A stretch of DNA of 64,000 nucleotides from Ophiodon elongatus (Eukaryota; Chordata; Actinopteri; Perciformes; Hexagrammidae): assembly GCA_016806645.1 (NCBI GenBank), contig JACSYO010002130.1, positions 882,197-946,196 of the forward strand, read 5' to 3'. Position numbers and translations under genes: made by a program. Shown one piece after another: positions 1-19,179 of this stretch. Every line of letters starts with the position of its first letter. Within the stretch, counting starts at the first letter, position 1. Below the pieces are notes generated by a model. It had not been told where the DNA came from. It ran no database searches and saw only the letters and a program-made list of their open reading frames with translations.

Positions 1-976
1 CTGATTGGATCCTTGTTGCCTAGATACAGTACACACTGTCGTGCGGTTGGGCCATAGTCGAGCCAGTAAGGAATCAGGTGTCAAATGGTACCAGGAAATG
101 ACTTGTGATTATTCCTCTATTTAAATTCTATACAATTTTAAAGGATTAACTGAAAAAAAAAAATAACAAAAAACATATTTTTTCTAAATAAGAGGAATTA
201 ATTGTTTTCCTCCTTGTAATTTAATGCAAAAACATTTAACTGTCACATGTACTGCAGTTTATATTTGATATTTCGACACCAATATGAAAGTGTTCGTTGT
301 ACTTTTGACAAACACTGCTGGTTGACGGCGGTGTGTTGTTAAATATGTTAAATCTTCAAGTTGAATTTAAACTGCAGTGCTGAAAGATCTTTGAGTCTTC
401 GACACTCGGTTCTCCACCTCTGCTCCACAGAACTCATCACTGACAACATTCACAAAGGTTGACCAGCAATCACCTGAAACATAATTTTGCAACCTCACAA
501 TTGATGAGCTTGCAGGGTCGTAGTCTCCTAATGTTCAATGTAGTTTTTGCTTAATTGGAAGAGTTGACTGATGTGAACAAGTGACCTATTAGGTTAGCAA
601 AATGCTTTTCTACTTCAACTCGTGAATAACATTTAATGCAACTCTACACACAAAAGCTATTTGGGTCCAAAAATAGGTCGTGATTACTTCGGTTATTATG
701 GCCGTAATTATTACTGGGTTGGAAGGTAAAAAAATCAGCAGCGTGCAAGTTTAAAATTAAAGTCACCCAACCTCCTCTAGAGAAAATACATCCAGTCCAA
801 ATGGGACGCGAATCTTGAAAGTGACAGTATCCACTCGAACACACTTCTCTACTCTCTGTAGCCTGAGTCCTCTAGTGGACATTATCGTGTAATAACACTG
901 AGCTATGACCCAGTTTGAGTTTTACACAGGCCAACTCATGTCTTAATGAACATTATGCACTTGCTTTGTCCTTCGA

Positions 977-1040
<64 letters not shown>

Positions 1041-1311
1041 GGGATTAGCGTAATGATGTATCTCAGTGTCTTTGAGCAGAGGTGGAAGGCGGAAATGTGT
1101 CTGGAGTCTCTCTGTATCGACCCAGAACTCTCTCCATAATGTGGTACAATTGGAGCCTCCAGGCATCTGTTTAACCCCCCGCCCCAAACCCTCCTCCACT
1201 TTTCCTGTTTCACCCCCTCTCTGTTGTTGCCTGTTTGCGTTTTGACTTGGTTCTCATCTCTCCCCGCACCCCTGGGGTTTCTGTATGTTCTCTCTCTGTC
1301 TCTCTTTCCAG
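1..1311. other. ACIN1 intron, no exon seen
   Basis: AT-rich sequence upstream of the first recognisable ACIN1 exon. I see no open frame with splice sites here that continues the ACIN1 protein. It holds a CA microsatellite at 978-1038 and ends in a pyrimidine-rich tract leading to the acceptor at 1310-1311. It is most simply the intron before the first visible exon. Confidence 0.6.
978..1038. repeat. (CA)n microsatellite in ACIN1 intron
   Basis: Pure CA run of about 61 bp upstream of the first visible ACIN1 exon. Confidence 0.95.
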
Positions 1312-3941
1312 AGTACCACTCCGAAGGCTTTCGCCGCTCGCAAGATATCCCTGACCAGTGAGTGAACCAAGTACATCTTTTGTCCTGCATAAAGACTATT
1401 TAGACACAAGGGTGGAAAAGAAAATATGATACTCTGCGATTTTTTTTTACTTCAAACAAGCAGAAAGCGGTTCGTTACTAATAATTTGGCGGCAGATGGA
1501 TACGCATTCACACTCTTTGTGGACTGTAATGATGATAATAAAAAAAAAAATGGCACCAGTCTTATCCTTTTGCACAAACACGCTGTGGTAGCAGAGTGTT
1601 TGGGGAAACAATGGTTGAGAGTGATATTTAAACAAAACGCTTTTACTTATGTGCTGGTTTTAGCCACAACACGTAAAAAAGTCACCAAGCTGCAGTCTTT
1701 CCTGCTATTTTAATGTGCAAGGACCCTGTCAGTGCTTTGTGTTGTATTATTTTTAACTGCATTCGGTGCTGGACCCATAAGCTCAGTGTGGCAGAAGTAA
1801 TGCACAGAGCCTTCCTCCTTAGAATATCTTCCAACATACTTGTAACAACATGTTGAATATTGTTTTAAATTTAACAATATGGGAAATAGTTACTGAAATT
1901 ATTTAATCACAGAGTTCCATTTCTAAACTCTCTAAACTTTAATTAGTTACTGCCACCGATGGCAAAACCATCTGGGTTAAAGTATAAAAGCAATTATTTC
2001 TTCTTTGAGGCTGTGAGCCTGCAGAAACTTGTTACTATACTTCTGTTCAGCAGAGAGCAAATTATCCATCTGGGAGTTAATTTCCTCTTTTCTCGGTGAT
2101 GAATGACATGTTTTTGTCTCCTCTACAGGCAGCAAGACGTCTCCAGTTGCCACAGATGGAGGAGCAGGTGAGGCCGACGCGGGGACTGTAGCAGGCAGGA
2201 AGAGGCGGTGGGGCTCCAGCACAGCAGTCACTGCTAAGAAGCCATCCATCAGCATCACCACTGACTCACTGAAGGTACTGGCACGGCACACAGACCAGGT
2301 GTCCACGCAGGCGTGGGAAAATGTGGGAAATTAATGAGATTTTGCTTCTTTTTAGTTGTAGCAATATTTTTTTGATTGGAGCTGACATTTTGGCCAATAC
2401 TTATTATTTGGGGTATACTGGGACATGGTTTTTTATTTATTTATTTATTTTATTTACAACTTTAACACTTTCACTGTGTTTTTAATTAATGAAAGTTAAT
2501 TGTAACCGGTTTGGACGCCTAAAAATGTCTTCGTGAGCGTTTGGTTGTACTCGGCTCCACCTTCTCACGTCACTTCTGGTTGCAAAAAAAACAAGATGGC
2601 GACGGCCAAATTGCCAAACTTGAGGCTTCAAAATGGCGCTGCACAAACTAATCTGTGACGTCACTACGTCCTCTTTTTGTATCCAGTCTATGCGTAAAAA
2701 CCATGTGATGAGTTTCAAAACATCACAAGTGAGCTGGGAGAAATTTGGGGATTTTATTAAGTCAACCGAACTCTGATTATTTACATAAGTTTAATCTTTG
2801 TCAGAGGAATGAGAGGAAACAAAACCGCTAGCTTATCTTGCGCTCTATCACATGTCGTTAAAATATTGAAATATTTCTCTCCCTCTCTTGTTTCCTGTCT
2901 CTTTTTTTTTTCCCCTTCATCATCGTCTGCCTGTGTCTCTGTCCTTCAGTCTTTGATCCCAGACATCAAAGTGAACCAGGAGGCCGTGGTGGAGCTGCAC
3001 CCAGAGGAGCTGCAAATGTCCGGGGACGAGGAGAACCTGGACACCACCCGGGGCGACCAGGACAAAGGCCTCAAGATCAGACGCACTGTCACACAGGTCA
3101 GAAGAGGCATATTGTGTCATTACTGTCGGATGAAAACATTGTACTTCCAAATACTGACTCAAACATGCCACATCCAATTATATTTAATGTCTATTTTAAA
3201 GCCATCCTTGAGACAGGCTTCTTCCCCCCCCCCCTTAAGTCTGTTCAAGGTTTTGAACCGTTTTTCCCACCATTCTTCCTCAGGTCGTCCCGGGCGACAG
3301 TCAGGAAAACGGACAGACGAATGAGGAGGAAGAGATGGACCAAACGGAGAAGGAGAAACCACGCAGGACCTCCAGAGACAAAAGGAAGAACAGTGTTTCT
3401 GAGGAAGCCTCGGAAACGCAGACCACTGTCAAGCTCGAAGGAGAGGCAAAGAAAGGTGATGCCTCGCTGTGAAGTTTGTGGGTTTTTAATTGCTGCAGAT
3501 TGTTGGGTACAAGACGTTTCGCTGACTTCTCACTTCCGCCATCCCTCTGGCAGTGCTTCATCTTCCTCTCGGTCCTTGATTACAGACATTCCTGTTATTT
3601 AATTTTTTCACCCATTCCACTCACTCTCCTCTCCGCCATCTTTCCCTCAGTTACCCCCAGCGACAGTCTGGTGCGTCGCTCCATAAGTCAACAGAAATCC
3701 GGCGTGTCCGTCACCATCGATGACCCCGTCCGTGCAGCCAGGCAGCCCTCGCCGCCTCACGGCAAAGTCTCAAACATCATCCATGTGACCAATCTGGTGG
3801 GTTTGCAACTCGGTGCATTACATTACATTAAGGCATGTAGGAAGTGCAGGGACACTTTCCCCACAAACTAAAATTGGGTTGAGTGAAAATCTACCCAACA
3901 CGTTTTTCATGAATGAGGCATATTGTGTTGCTGCCAGTGGT

Positions 3942-3974
<33 letters not shown>

Positions 3975-5621
3975 TCCCGTAATTAGAGTGAGGAACACTA
4001 ACCCAGGTATTATGGCTGTAGTCAAGTAGCACCTTACGTTTGGGGCACACTGCATGACTAAACAGACTATGACAAGACTAGACATTACACATTTAATGAC
4101 TAGCATTTGCAGATTCTTCTTTACTTGCGTCATAAAAGCAAGACGTATAAGTAATTTTTGGATCAAAGACTACCATATATCTAATGCCACCCAGCCTCGA
4201 TGATCTCAGAAAAGCACGGCTGTTTGACTATGGTAACACATAACCCAACCAAACTAAAGGTTCATCGCTCTGCTGTGTGACCGTAATCCTCATCACCATT
4301 TTGTTTACTAGAAAACAACACTGACGGATTTAAAATGTAGTAACAACTTCGCTCTCTGTTTTGATGTAAGCCGACAATAATTCAGGTTTTTATTTGTAGA
4401 AGTGTCAGATTGTGTTGGACAAGTTGAAATTATGACTTGTTGATGGTGCTAGACAAAAAGTCAGAGGGTGCACAAATCATCAGGATTCATCCTCTGGGAA
4501 AGATGAATATGGAAACTACATTTCATGGCAAGTTGTCAAGACCATCATCACGATCATCATCATCCTCAGAGCTACACCATTGGAGTTTGAGCTTTTCTCG
4601 CTCCCACTTCTTGTGCTTGATTCCCACTGATCTTCCTCTTAATGGCTGTTGGGCGTCTTCAACACTTCATGTTCAGATTTAGAGTTCTGTTTCTGATCCC
4701 AGTATCAGAAACGCCTCCGATACATCCTGAAGTGCTGGATCGAGTATCAGCCAGCACTCGAGTCTATGCACGGATCCAATATCAGGTTGTCATTTGTTTA
4801 GTCAGCTCAGTTACACTAAACAGGAACAACAACAACAACAGCATGTGTCTACCGCTACCCGATGTGTACATCCTGCCCTATTTGTTCCCTGATAATGCCA
4901 CATTGGGAACAACAGAGGAGAGATAGTTAACGTTAGCTGTTAGCTGTGAGCTGTGAGGTGTGAGGTGTGAGGTGTGAGGTGTGAGCAGCAGTTGATGGAG
5001 GTTTCATTAAGTTACAATATGAGGCCTTCAGGCTCCATTCAGTAAAGATTACCATTGGGCGAAGGTAAATGTGTTCGACTGTAATCTTGTAAAATTTAGT
5101 TTTTGACGTAAAACTTGATTTAAATTCAGTTGTTTGAAGGAGATGTGTTCACAGCAATATAACAGATATTAGAGAGGAGACTATGACCTGCTTAACTTTT
5201 TTTGTTTTTAACGCACTGGTATCGAATTGGTGCGATTGGCTCCATTTATTCAGGAAGGAATAAATGGTGTGGAAACATCTCAAATTCAGATATATTCCAT
5301 GTTTTAATATGAACTTTAAAACTAAAATGTCCATTGACCTTGATTGAGCCATGCTCCTCGTGTCTCCCATAGGTGCGACCCTTCACCCTGGGCCAACTCA
5401 AAGAGCTGCTGAACAGGACCGGCAGCGTGGTGGAGGAGGCCTTCTGGATCGACAAGATCAAGTCTCACTGCTACGTCACAGTGAGTGTCAACAAATCAAC
5501 AGTTTTTATATTGTGTACGATATTTGAGCTCCGGAATCAACAGAAGCATTTACGTGATTATCGTCTGTCCTCAATCTGTCACCTGTGTGTTCCCATCCAC
5601 TTGGCTCCAGCTGTTCCTGCA

Positions 5622-5655
<34 letters not shown>

Positions 5656-7671
5656 GGCTGAGATGTGATTACAGTTTAAAAAGACTATTTTCAGCCTGAT
5701 ACATTTTTTTTCTCTTGTCCTTCATAGTACGCTACAACAGAGGAGGCGGCCGCCACCAGAGCTGCTCTCCACGGGGTCAAATGGCCTCCGAGCAACCCCA
5801 AAGTCCTCAGCGTCGACTTCTGTGAGCAGGATGAGGTAACGCATGACAGGCCAAGTTTATTTTTGTCACTGTTGCTCGACTGAGGCAAATAAAGAAAGGA
5901 GTCACCGGTATTTATATTTAGATTTGTTTTTCTCAGTTAAAGGAGTAACAAAATAATCTTACCATATAGTATATAGTACGCAACTAGTGCTATCTCAAGT
6001 AAAAGGGCTAAATATGTGGTTTCTCATCTGAAGTTATTCCACAATTAAACTTGTTATGTAATATTTTGTTTTATAATAATTCATATATCGAGTTGTATCT
6101 GGGAGCAGGCAGTATCGCATCGTTTGCTTACCGTGAAATCTGGAAAGTAGTCCGAGGCATTTTAGAACCGTACATTGTTGCATCGTACTTGAAATACATT
6201 TGATCAATTACCGACAAAAAACTCATCTTTAACTTCATATGATGTCTTTGTTTTCAGTTAATAATCGATCTGATTTTCCGTACAGATTTATTTTTCTGAT
6301 GGTTTATGAACCTTTTTCTTTATTATAATTTTTTTTTGTCCATTCAATGTTGTCTCCACACTCAAACTTCTATCGCCTTAATTTGATGTTGTTTTTTTTT
6401 CCCTGCAGCTGGACATTCAAAAAGGCATCCTGAAGCCAGAAAGGGAGGAGGAGCTTGTTTCCCCGCCAACTGGTCCTCAGACCCGGCTGCCCCCTCTGAT
6501 GCCTGAGCGAGACCGGGACCGGGAGCATGAGCGGGAAAGGGACCGAGGCGTGGCAGGAGTGCGTGATCTGTGGGCGGAGCGACAGAGAGAGATGGAGCGC
6601 CGAGAACGGGCCCGCGGCGAGCGAGAATGGGACCGGGACAAGGTCCGCGAATTCGCAAGACCGGGAGAGGACGAACAACGATCTCGGTCCAGAGACCGAG
6701 AGCGGAGGAGGAGAGATAGGGCCAAGAGCAAGGAGAGGAAGCCGGATAAGAAGGGTAACGAACCTCGCTGTGATTTGAGTAGAAGCAGAAAGAGCTACAT
6801 GATTTGAAGCAGAGGAGACGTGTTTTCCCAAAGCTTTAAAAATGTCCATAAAGCCAGAAAAGCTTGAATAAAACAAATGATGATCTCCTCTCAGTACCCA
6901 GCCAATCACAACCAACAAACAAGAAGCTGGAGCAACATTTGAAGTCAAAACTATCCCGACACCTCAATCTAATTGTTATTATTAGTATCCACATGAAACA
7001 GGCTGCCTTGATAAGAGAGAAACAGACATACAGTACGCACTGTTGACAGACTGTTAACTGGCACGCAGCTTCATGTTTCCCACCTCAAAGTTAAACGTGT
7101 TGTTATGAAGCGATACTTCAGTAAATCTTAACACGTAGTTTTGATTTGTTCCACAGAGAAAGGAGACGAGCCTCCTGCGAAGCTGCTCGACGACTTGTTC
7201 CTGAAGACCAAAGCGGCTCCTTGTATATACTGGCTCCCCCTCTCCGAGGAGCAGGTCGGTCACTTGCACACTTTTTTACAACCCTCCGTCACGACTTAGA
7301 ACCTTTTTTAGTCTTCACTTCCTCCAACTAAACCGCTCTGTGTCCACCAGGCGGTGCAGAGGCTTTTGGACCGCTCCGAGCGGCAAAAGGAGCGCGAGCG
7401 AAGGCGCAAGGAGCAGCAGGAGGAGGAGGAGAAGAAGCGGGAGGAGGAGCGGAAAGAGAGGCTGAAGGGCCGGGAGAAGGACGGCGGCGTGGCGGCGAGC
7501 GTCGGGCCGGCCGGGCGAGGAGCCGACCGAGACCGAGAGAGGGACCGCGGCCGAGACCGAGAGCCGGACAAGAAGCGGGACACCAGCCAGCGGCCCAGGC
7601 GGCCCTCGGTGGGCGCCGGCAGTGGACGGCGCTCTCACAGCCGTAGCAACCCCAGGGATAGACGCCGCTGA
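1312..7671 (+). CDS. acin1: Acinus (apoptotic chromatin condensation inducer 1), 3' part
   Basis: ACIN1 is a nuclear RNA-binding protein of the ASAP complex (with SAP18 and RNPS1), linked to splicing and the exon junction complex. Coding exons: 1312-1357, 2129-2274, 2950-3096, 3284-3455, 3651-3796, 5373-5480, 5728-5835, 6409-6754, 7157-7254, 7351-7671; together 545 codons plus TGA, all in frame with GT-AG borders. The 5' part lies left of the window. Visible features: a UHM-ligand-type motif RKRRW at 2197-2211; an RRM running from the end of exon 5 through exons 6-7 (FTLGQLKELL, AFWIDKIKSHCYVTYAT, ALHGVKWP); an RD/RE-rich region in exon 8; the RSB motif that binds RNPS1-SAP18 in exon 9 (PPAKLLDDLF, AAPCIYWLPLSEEQ); and a basic R/E/D-rich tail in exon 10. 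These match human ACIN1 closely. The long N-terminal exon with the SAP domain is not in view, so isoform use cannot be judged. Confidence 0.95.
2197..2211 (+). other. acin1: UHM-ligand (ULM) motif codons in ACIN1
   Basis: Encodes RKRRW followed by GSS. Basic residues before a tryptophan are the signature of ligands for U2AF-homology-motif proteins, as in SF3B1. The same RKRRW stretch is present in human ACIN1. Binding by a fish UHM protein is inference. Confidence 0.6.
3948..3974. repeat. (CAT)n microsatellite in ACIN1 intron
   Basis: CAT trinucleotide run of about 27 bp between exons 5 and 6 of ACIN1. Confidence 0.9.
4920..4990. repeat. GTTAGC and GTGAGGT short tandem repeats in ACIN1 intron
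   Basis: AACGTTAGCTGTTAGCTGTG then four to five GTGAGGT units. GTTAGC-rich stretches are common in teleost DNA. Confidence 0.7.
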
Positions 7672-8862
7672 GGGCCGAGTGGCTGCAGGGAAAGCTGAGG
7701 AGAGAGGAGGGAGAGAGGGACATAGCGTAGCTAGGGACACTGCAGGCAGGAAGTCTTGGGAGACTCGTGTCTGCTCCTCGCTACCGGCCCCACCGCGCTT
7801 TAATTCGTCCACTCTTGACGCCAGCGTTGTCTTCCACACACTTCTGCCATTTAAACCCCCCCCCACCCCCCACCCCCACCGTGGCAATTTACACAGAAAA
7901 TGTCGAGTACACGTTCTGTTGATAGTAACGCGACAGTTTATCTAGCTCCGGTCCCCACTCTTCTGTTCTCTCTCCGTCTTCCAGAAGTCAGGCCTTTCCC
8001 TCTGCAGAGAGCGGCGGTCCTCCGCGTAGCGCCGTTAAAGAAAAGCAGCAGAGAGGACGGTGGTTTTTCTGGCTCGCCTCGGCATTTTGTCCCACTGAGG
8101 TTTGGGAGCTCGCCTCTTTATTTTAGTTCTGCGGGTGCACAGTTCCTTCCTCCTCAGAGCCCTGTAATAAAACCAGTCCAAAATAGATCCCCGACCTTCA
8201 AATATTTTCTAGGATCAGTTTTAGTGTTCTACTCTTCAGCACTGAGAATTATTATTCTTTTTTTTTTTTTTTTCCTTTTTCACGTTCGACTAGATTTGAC
8301 CTCGTCAAAGTCAGGATTTTGTTTTGTTGAAGTTTTATGAATCATGTTAAATTTTTTTTCAGCCTTGGAGGTTTTGTTGTGTGTTACAGCAGGTGATGTT
8401 TGTGTGAGTAATAACCTTCATCTCTCTCTCTCTCCCACAAAGATGCAACTGGTAGTCTCAACACTGTAACATAGAAAAGTGTGTGATAGAAAGAGACGTG
8501 ATATGTGTGTTGTGGTGATGCAGGACACATGCACATGCCCGAGTTTGTCTTTAGTGGATGTTTTTGAGTCGAAAAGGAGAGGCTATAAAAATTCTTGTAA
8601 AGTGGTTTATTCTGTAATAATTACAGGAAGCTGACCTTCCCTGCACTGAAGTCTCAGTTTGAAACTCCCTCCTCTGATGATCCTCAATCATATATATATT
8701 TAAGAGGAGGTACAAATAAAATGTTAACCTTCTAATAGAGTAATGGTTACAATTTTAATATTTTATGCTTTTAGTTCAAAACCGTTAGATATTGTTGCTT
8801 TTCTTTTCCCTTCCTGCAAGTGCTGAATGTACCGAGAATTAAAAAAAAAAAAATTGAATAAA
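7672..8862 (+). other. acin1: ACIN1 3' UTR
   Basis: Sequence after the ACIN1 stop with no continuing exon. It contains C-rich and T-rich tracts and ends near an AATAAA at 8857-8862. An earlier AATAAA-like site lies near 8715. The next gene is antisense and its 3' end starts about 160 bp further on. Confidence 0.7.
8857..8862 (+). terminator. acin1: ACIN1 polyadenylation signal (candidate)
   Basis: Canonical AATAAA about 1.19 kb after the ACIN1 stop, just before the convergent AJUBA 3' end. It follows an A-rich tract. The actual cleavage site cannot be seen. Confidence 0.55.
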
Positions 8863-9021
8863 TTTAAATTGGTTATCAGCTTCTCTGCCTGGGTGTTTTT
8901 GCTTAGTCATTTCTCAGTTATGACGAGTATTCGTGCAGTGAAAAAAAGATTTCTATATACGGAGCGTGTCTGAATTCTTCACCCAATACATTCAAGTTTT
9001 GTCTCAACACAAATGAAAATA

Positions 9022-9027
9022 TTTATT
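9022..9027 (-). terminator. ajuba: AJUBA polyadenylation signal (candidate)
   Basis: TTTATT on the plus strand, AATAAA on the minus strand, about 420 bp beyond the AJUBA stop. It leaves roughly 160 bp between the ACIN1 and AJUBA signals, which fits two convergent transcripts with separate ends. Confidence 0.55.
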
Positions 9028-9448
9028 ACAACATACAGAAATTACAGTAATGTTTTTCCCCAAATTGTACAGATTCACGTAACAAATCTCTTACAGTAAA
9101 GTCAAATTTAAGTGCAAAATGTTTGCTAGCGATAATATATGTACAAAACAGTTTAGCAAAATCCCTTGTTCTTCTACAGCAAACAGTAGCCACATTGGGG
9201 TAAAAAAAAAAAAAAGCAGTAGTTTCTTTCCCGTTCCCTTATAACTATGGTACAGTAATAGTACAAGAAGTACAGCAGGCAGTACATGTGACAAAGGGGA
9301 CTGAAGTGAATCAGTGGAAATGTCTGAATATCAGCAGTTTCATCGTATAACTGAGCAAAAGCACATTAGGGAATGACAGCATGTTAAGACCAGCTTTTTC
9401 AAAAACAACACAAAAACAAAACATCCACAGCTGCACAGACGCTGCTCA

Positions 9449-15883
<6,435 letters not shown>

Positions 15884-17135
15884 GACGAAGCCGTCTCGTG
15901 TTTTTACCTGTCTGGGCAAAGTCAAGTCCTACAACTACCCCCCTTTAAATTACAGATTAATGTGCTCAAATACAGTGTGGGCAGATACACAGCAGAACCA
16001 CAATGTTCAAGTAAATCTAGTTCTCACTACGACAGATGAAGCGGAAGCTTTCAAACGATTAAAAACTGCCCTTAAAACCAGCACAAACCTTCAAAGAAAA
16101 AAGAAGAAAAAAAAAAAAAAGGACCCTTATATACACTCAATAAATACAAAAGAGATAAATAAGACTTTTAAGACATTTCAGGGTGGTTACATGACTTAAG
16201 TCCTATGAGTCATCTGGTTTGCCTTCATGTGGACAATCCACTGGCACATGGAGGCTGTGGTGAAGAAGAAGCCATCGGATTATGAGAGAATTACTGGAGA
16301 GTTCAAGTCAATGCAGCCAGGAAACAGGAGAAACATACATCCAGGACACTTCGGCGTGACCTATGGTCGGAGAGGGCCTCCTTTGTGGACCCTCATGTGG
16401 CCCCACATCTGCATCTCCTCTATTAGTTAAACTGTCTGAAATACGCGTCAGCAAAGTCGGTTTGATACCTTGGTGATCCAGTGCAGTGTGTGTGTGGGGG
16501 GGTTTCCTTTTTTTTTGTTGTATTTTAAACACAAAGCGGTTGAGGTTCAGCGGGATGCAGGCTAACAAGTGATCACCACTTCATGTGGGTCCAGTGTAGA
16601 CGAGAGGGATAAATCCGTTTGTGCACAGAGAGTTGACTCACCCGACTTCTGCCATTCATCTCGGGGAGAAAACGTGCTCGAGAGGGGGCAGAGAGGAAAA
16701 ACAAACTTAAAAAAATAAGCCTGATTAAGTTTAATCAACAGAAAACACACACACATACACATACACACATACACACATTCACACACACACACACAGGCAG
16801 GCAGGGCTCTCCTCGCTAGTCTCCTCGGTCCCGTCCGGCCGTCCGTCGGCTGCTTTTATCATTCAGAAAAAAGAGTCCGGTTCGGGACTCGCGACAATGT
16901 AGCGGAGAGGTGAGCGGAGAGAGAAGGAAAGTAGTGCGCCGGTAGAGTCGCGTCCCAGCAGACCGGCAGAGATAAATAAAATCCCTCCCCGTGTGCATTG
17001 CACGGTCGACAACTTTGTCTTTCTTTCTTGCCCCTAAATAATTACTTACCTCCCCCCTCTTTTTTTTTTTTTTTTTTTTTTTGCAAGACTGTCAAGCCAG
17101 CGATGGCGGAGAGACAAACTTCCGGTAGTCCTTTT
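15884..17135 (-). promoter_or_regulatory. ajuba: AJUBA 5' leader and promoter region
   Basis: Contains a possible 5' UTR intron: in the minus sense a donor GTAAGT at 17049 follows an A23 run (17060-17082), and an acceptor CAG ends at 15908, leaving 24 leader bases before the ATG. The acceptor has a weak pyrimidine tract, so this intron is tentative. A CpG-rich, GC-rich block at 16800-16990 and an ETS-type CCGGAAGT (minus sense, about 17120) mark a likely start region. A CA microsatellite lies at 16745-16796. Confidence 0.4.
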
Positions 17136-17802
17136 TCAAAATAAACTCATTACTGGCAACCGTTATATTTGAAGGTAACGAAATGCAATACGATTCGTAG
17201 TACAGCTTCGGTGTCATCTTACATTGAACGTTATATTCATGTTTGGTATTAAAACACTGTTTTATAGTTAGATATTCCTAAATGGTTATATATTCGCTGC
17301 CCTTTCGAAAGCCGCCATATACGGTGCTTTTATTTTGAAGGGGGAATTACTGAACGACCGTTAATCTGCGTTCCGTCGGCTCGTGCAGCTTGATGCGTAA
17401 CTGTTCCTTTATCAGGCAGCGGCGGCTCGTTTCCCCCCACAGGGCCGGAACACCTTTCCACCAGCCATGACTGTGTCGTCATTCATACACTAAACTCCCT
17501 CAGAGGACGAGCACGCTCCGCTCAGACCTGCTCTTTACTGCAAAATAACGATGTTAAATAAGAAAGTATGCGTTAAAGTTTAGTTTTGAACATTGGGACT
17601 AGTAGTCTGGGGGGAAATAAATAAATAACCCGGTGTCAACTCACTAGGTTTCTCCAAAAGCCTTCAGCCACAGGATCTTGAGTTAATAGTTGTCAAACCA
17701 AAATGAATGTTTCCACAGAGTGTCTGTCATTTCAAATGAAGACTTCCGACGCAATGTCTCATGTGTGGGGCTTGACAGAGTAGTTTTCATATCATTTGGC
17801 AA

Positions 17803-17935
17803 AAGTAGCAAATGGTTTAAAAATACTACTAGGAACAAGTACAAGTTCTGCATTAAAACTTTTAAGTATTAGAATCTAAATATACTTAAAGTACAAACAG
17901 TAAACGTAGGCCTACTCATGTAGAAAAACAATAGC
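17803..17935 (+). mobile_element. Fragment of an AAGTA-stepped percomorph repeat
   Basis: Pieces such as AAGTTCTGCATTAAAACTTT, TAAGTATTAGAATC and ATATACTTAAAGTACAAA match, from memory, an abundant non-coding percomorph repeat with stepped AAGTA words. Other fragments here: 18615-18775, 25736-25870, 41515-42105 and 45915-46085. Confidence 0.5.
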
Positions 17936-18614
17936 CTTCATATGATATCACTGGCTTGTTAGCGATGCATTAAGGTGTATCCATCACTAATGTTGCTGCA
18001 GGTAAAGTACATTAAGGCCTTTATAACATGTCAGAATGTATTAGTTAATACAGAGAGTTAATTCAGAGAAACTTATTATTAGATGACCGTGAAATAGGAC
18101 AAAAGGAAACAAATATCATTCATTTGACTATTTTTGATGAAAGAAAAAAAAACAAACAAGAAAACTCAAATAAATGTAAAGTAAGTTTAAATTATTCACA
18201 ATAAAATATAAAGGGAGGAAAAATTAGACTTTTTGATTTGGTGTTTGGTTAAAAAATAATCTGTGCTGTGGTGGGGGTGGGGAGTGAGGGGGAGGGGGGG
18301 CAGCACTTTGACTCAATACCTCAATATTTCTAAAACCCTTTTAACCATTAGGTTCATTTTCATTATGACTGTGCGCTGGATGCAGATGCATTCATGTGGC
18401 TGTGGTTTGGCACAAGCTTAAACGTTGAACTGACCACCAAGCCAAACCACCGCTGTAAACAATTCTGTTTTCAGAAAAGCCATTATTTAGTTTTTCCTCA
18501 TATAACTGCAACCTCCAAATCACAACCAAAACCAAGCTTGCTGCTGTCTCAATAGTTATGTTAAATTTTGTTTTGTGCAATAAATCTTAATGTACTAACC
18601 TTTGATGTTTTAAA

Positions 18615-18775
18615 CCAGCGGTGGAAAGTACAATAACTCAATATATTGTGAGTACAACTTTGAGAGAGGCATGCATATTTTCATTTTCTGGTACTTTATA
18701 CTTCTACTCTACGAGTAATAAAGACATATTGTACACTTTTTACTCCATTTTATTTACTTGACACTTAAATTGATC
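18615..18775 (+). mobile_element. Fragment of the AAGTA-stepped repeat
   Basis: Contains GCGGTGGAAAGTACAATAAC, GGTACTTTATACTTCTACTC and TTTTTACTCC, which read as the left part of the same family as 17803-17935. Confidence 0.5.
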
Positions 18776-19021
18776 AGTTAATTTAGCAAATTAAGATATT
18801 CCACCTAAAACACATGGTCATCTTATTAAATATTACATCCTTAAAGATTAATCTGCCAAAAAGTGAATAGATTAGTTGGAATCAGCTTCAAGTCGACCAG
18901 AAAATGCTGCCCACCAAAAAAAAAGAAAGAAAAAAGATTAATATGACGTATAAATAACATATAACACCTTCCATACACTGAGCTCAATTTCAAATGCAAT
19001 GCTTTTATTTATAATAGAGTC

Positions 19022-19137
19022 TAACAGTGTCACTACTTTTAGTTAAATTATAACAGTGTCACTACTTTTAGTTAAATTATAACAGTGTCACTACTTTTAG
19101 TTAAATTATAACAGTGTCACTACTTTTAGTTAAATGA
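19022..19137. repeat. 29 bp tandem repeat, four copies
   Basis: Four head-to-tail copies of a 29 bp AT-rich unit starting TAACAGTGTCACTACTTTTA. The first three are identical by eye; the last ends AAATGA instead of AAATTA. Near-identity points to recent expansion. Confidence 0.95.
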
Positions 19138-19179
19138 AATATGTTGAAACACGTAGTAATCGCTGTTTCTGTCCGTTAC

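Noticed and set aside
915..1390. Overlapping ORFs of His-Thr or Cys-Val repeats on both strands
   Set aside because: They are translations of the CA/GT microsatellite. The same applies to ORFs at 13252-13752, 28 kb, 39.2 kb, 55.7 kb and 61.4 kb.
6370..6948. 192-codon minus-strand ORF
   Set aside because: It is the shadow of ACIN1 exon 8, whose R/E/D-rich codons stay open in other frames. The same holds for 7315-7887 opposite exon 10.
15884..15925. Earlier start for AJUBA at 15925
   Set aside because: The codon there is TTG, not ATG, and a plausible splice acceptor lies between it and the ATG at 15883.
19022..19137. CRISPR-like direct repeats
   Set aside because: Copies are head to tail with no spacers, and the genome is vertebrate. 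It is a tandem repeat.
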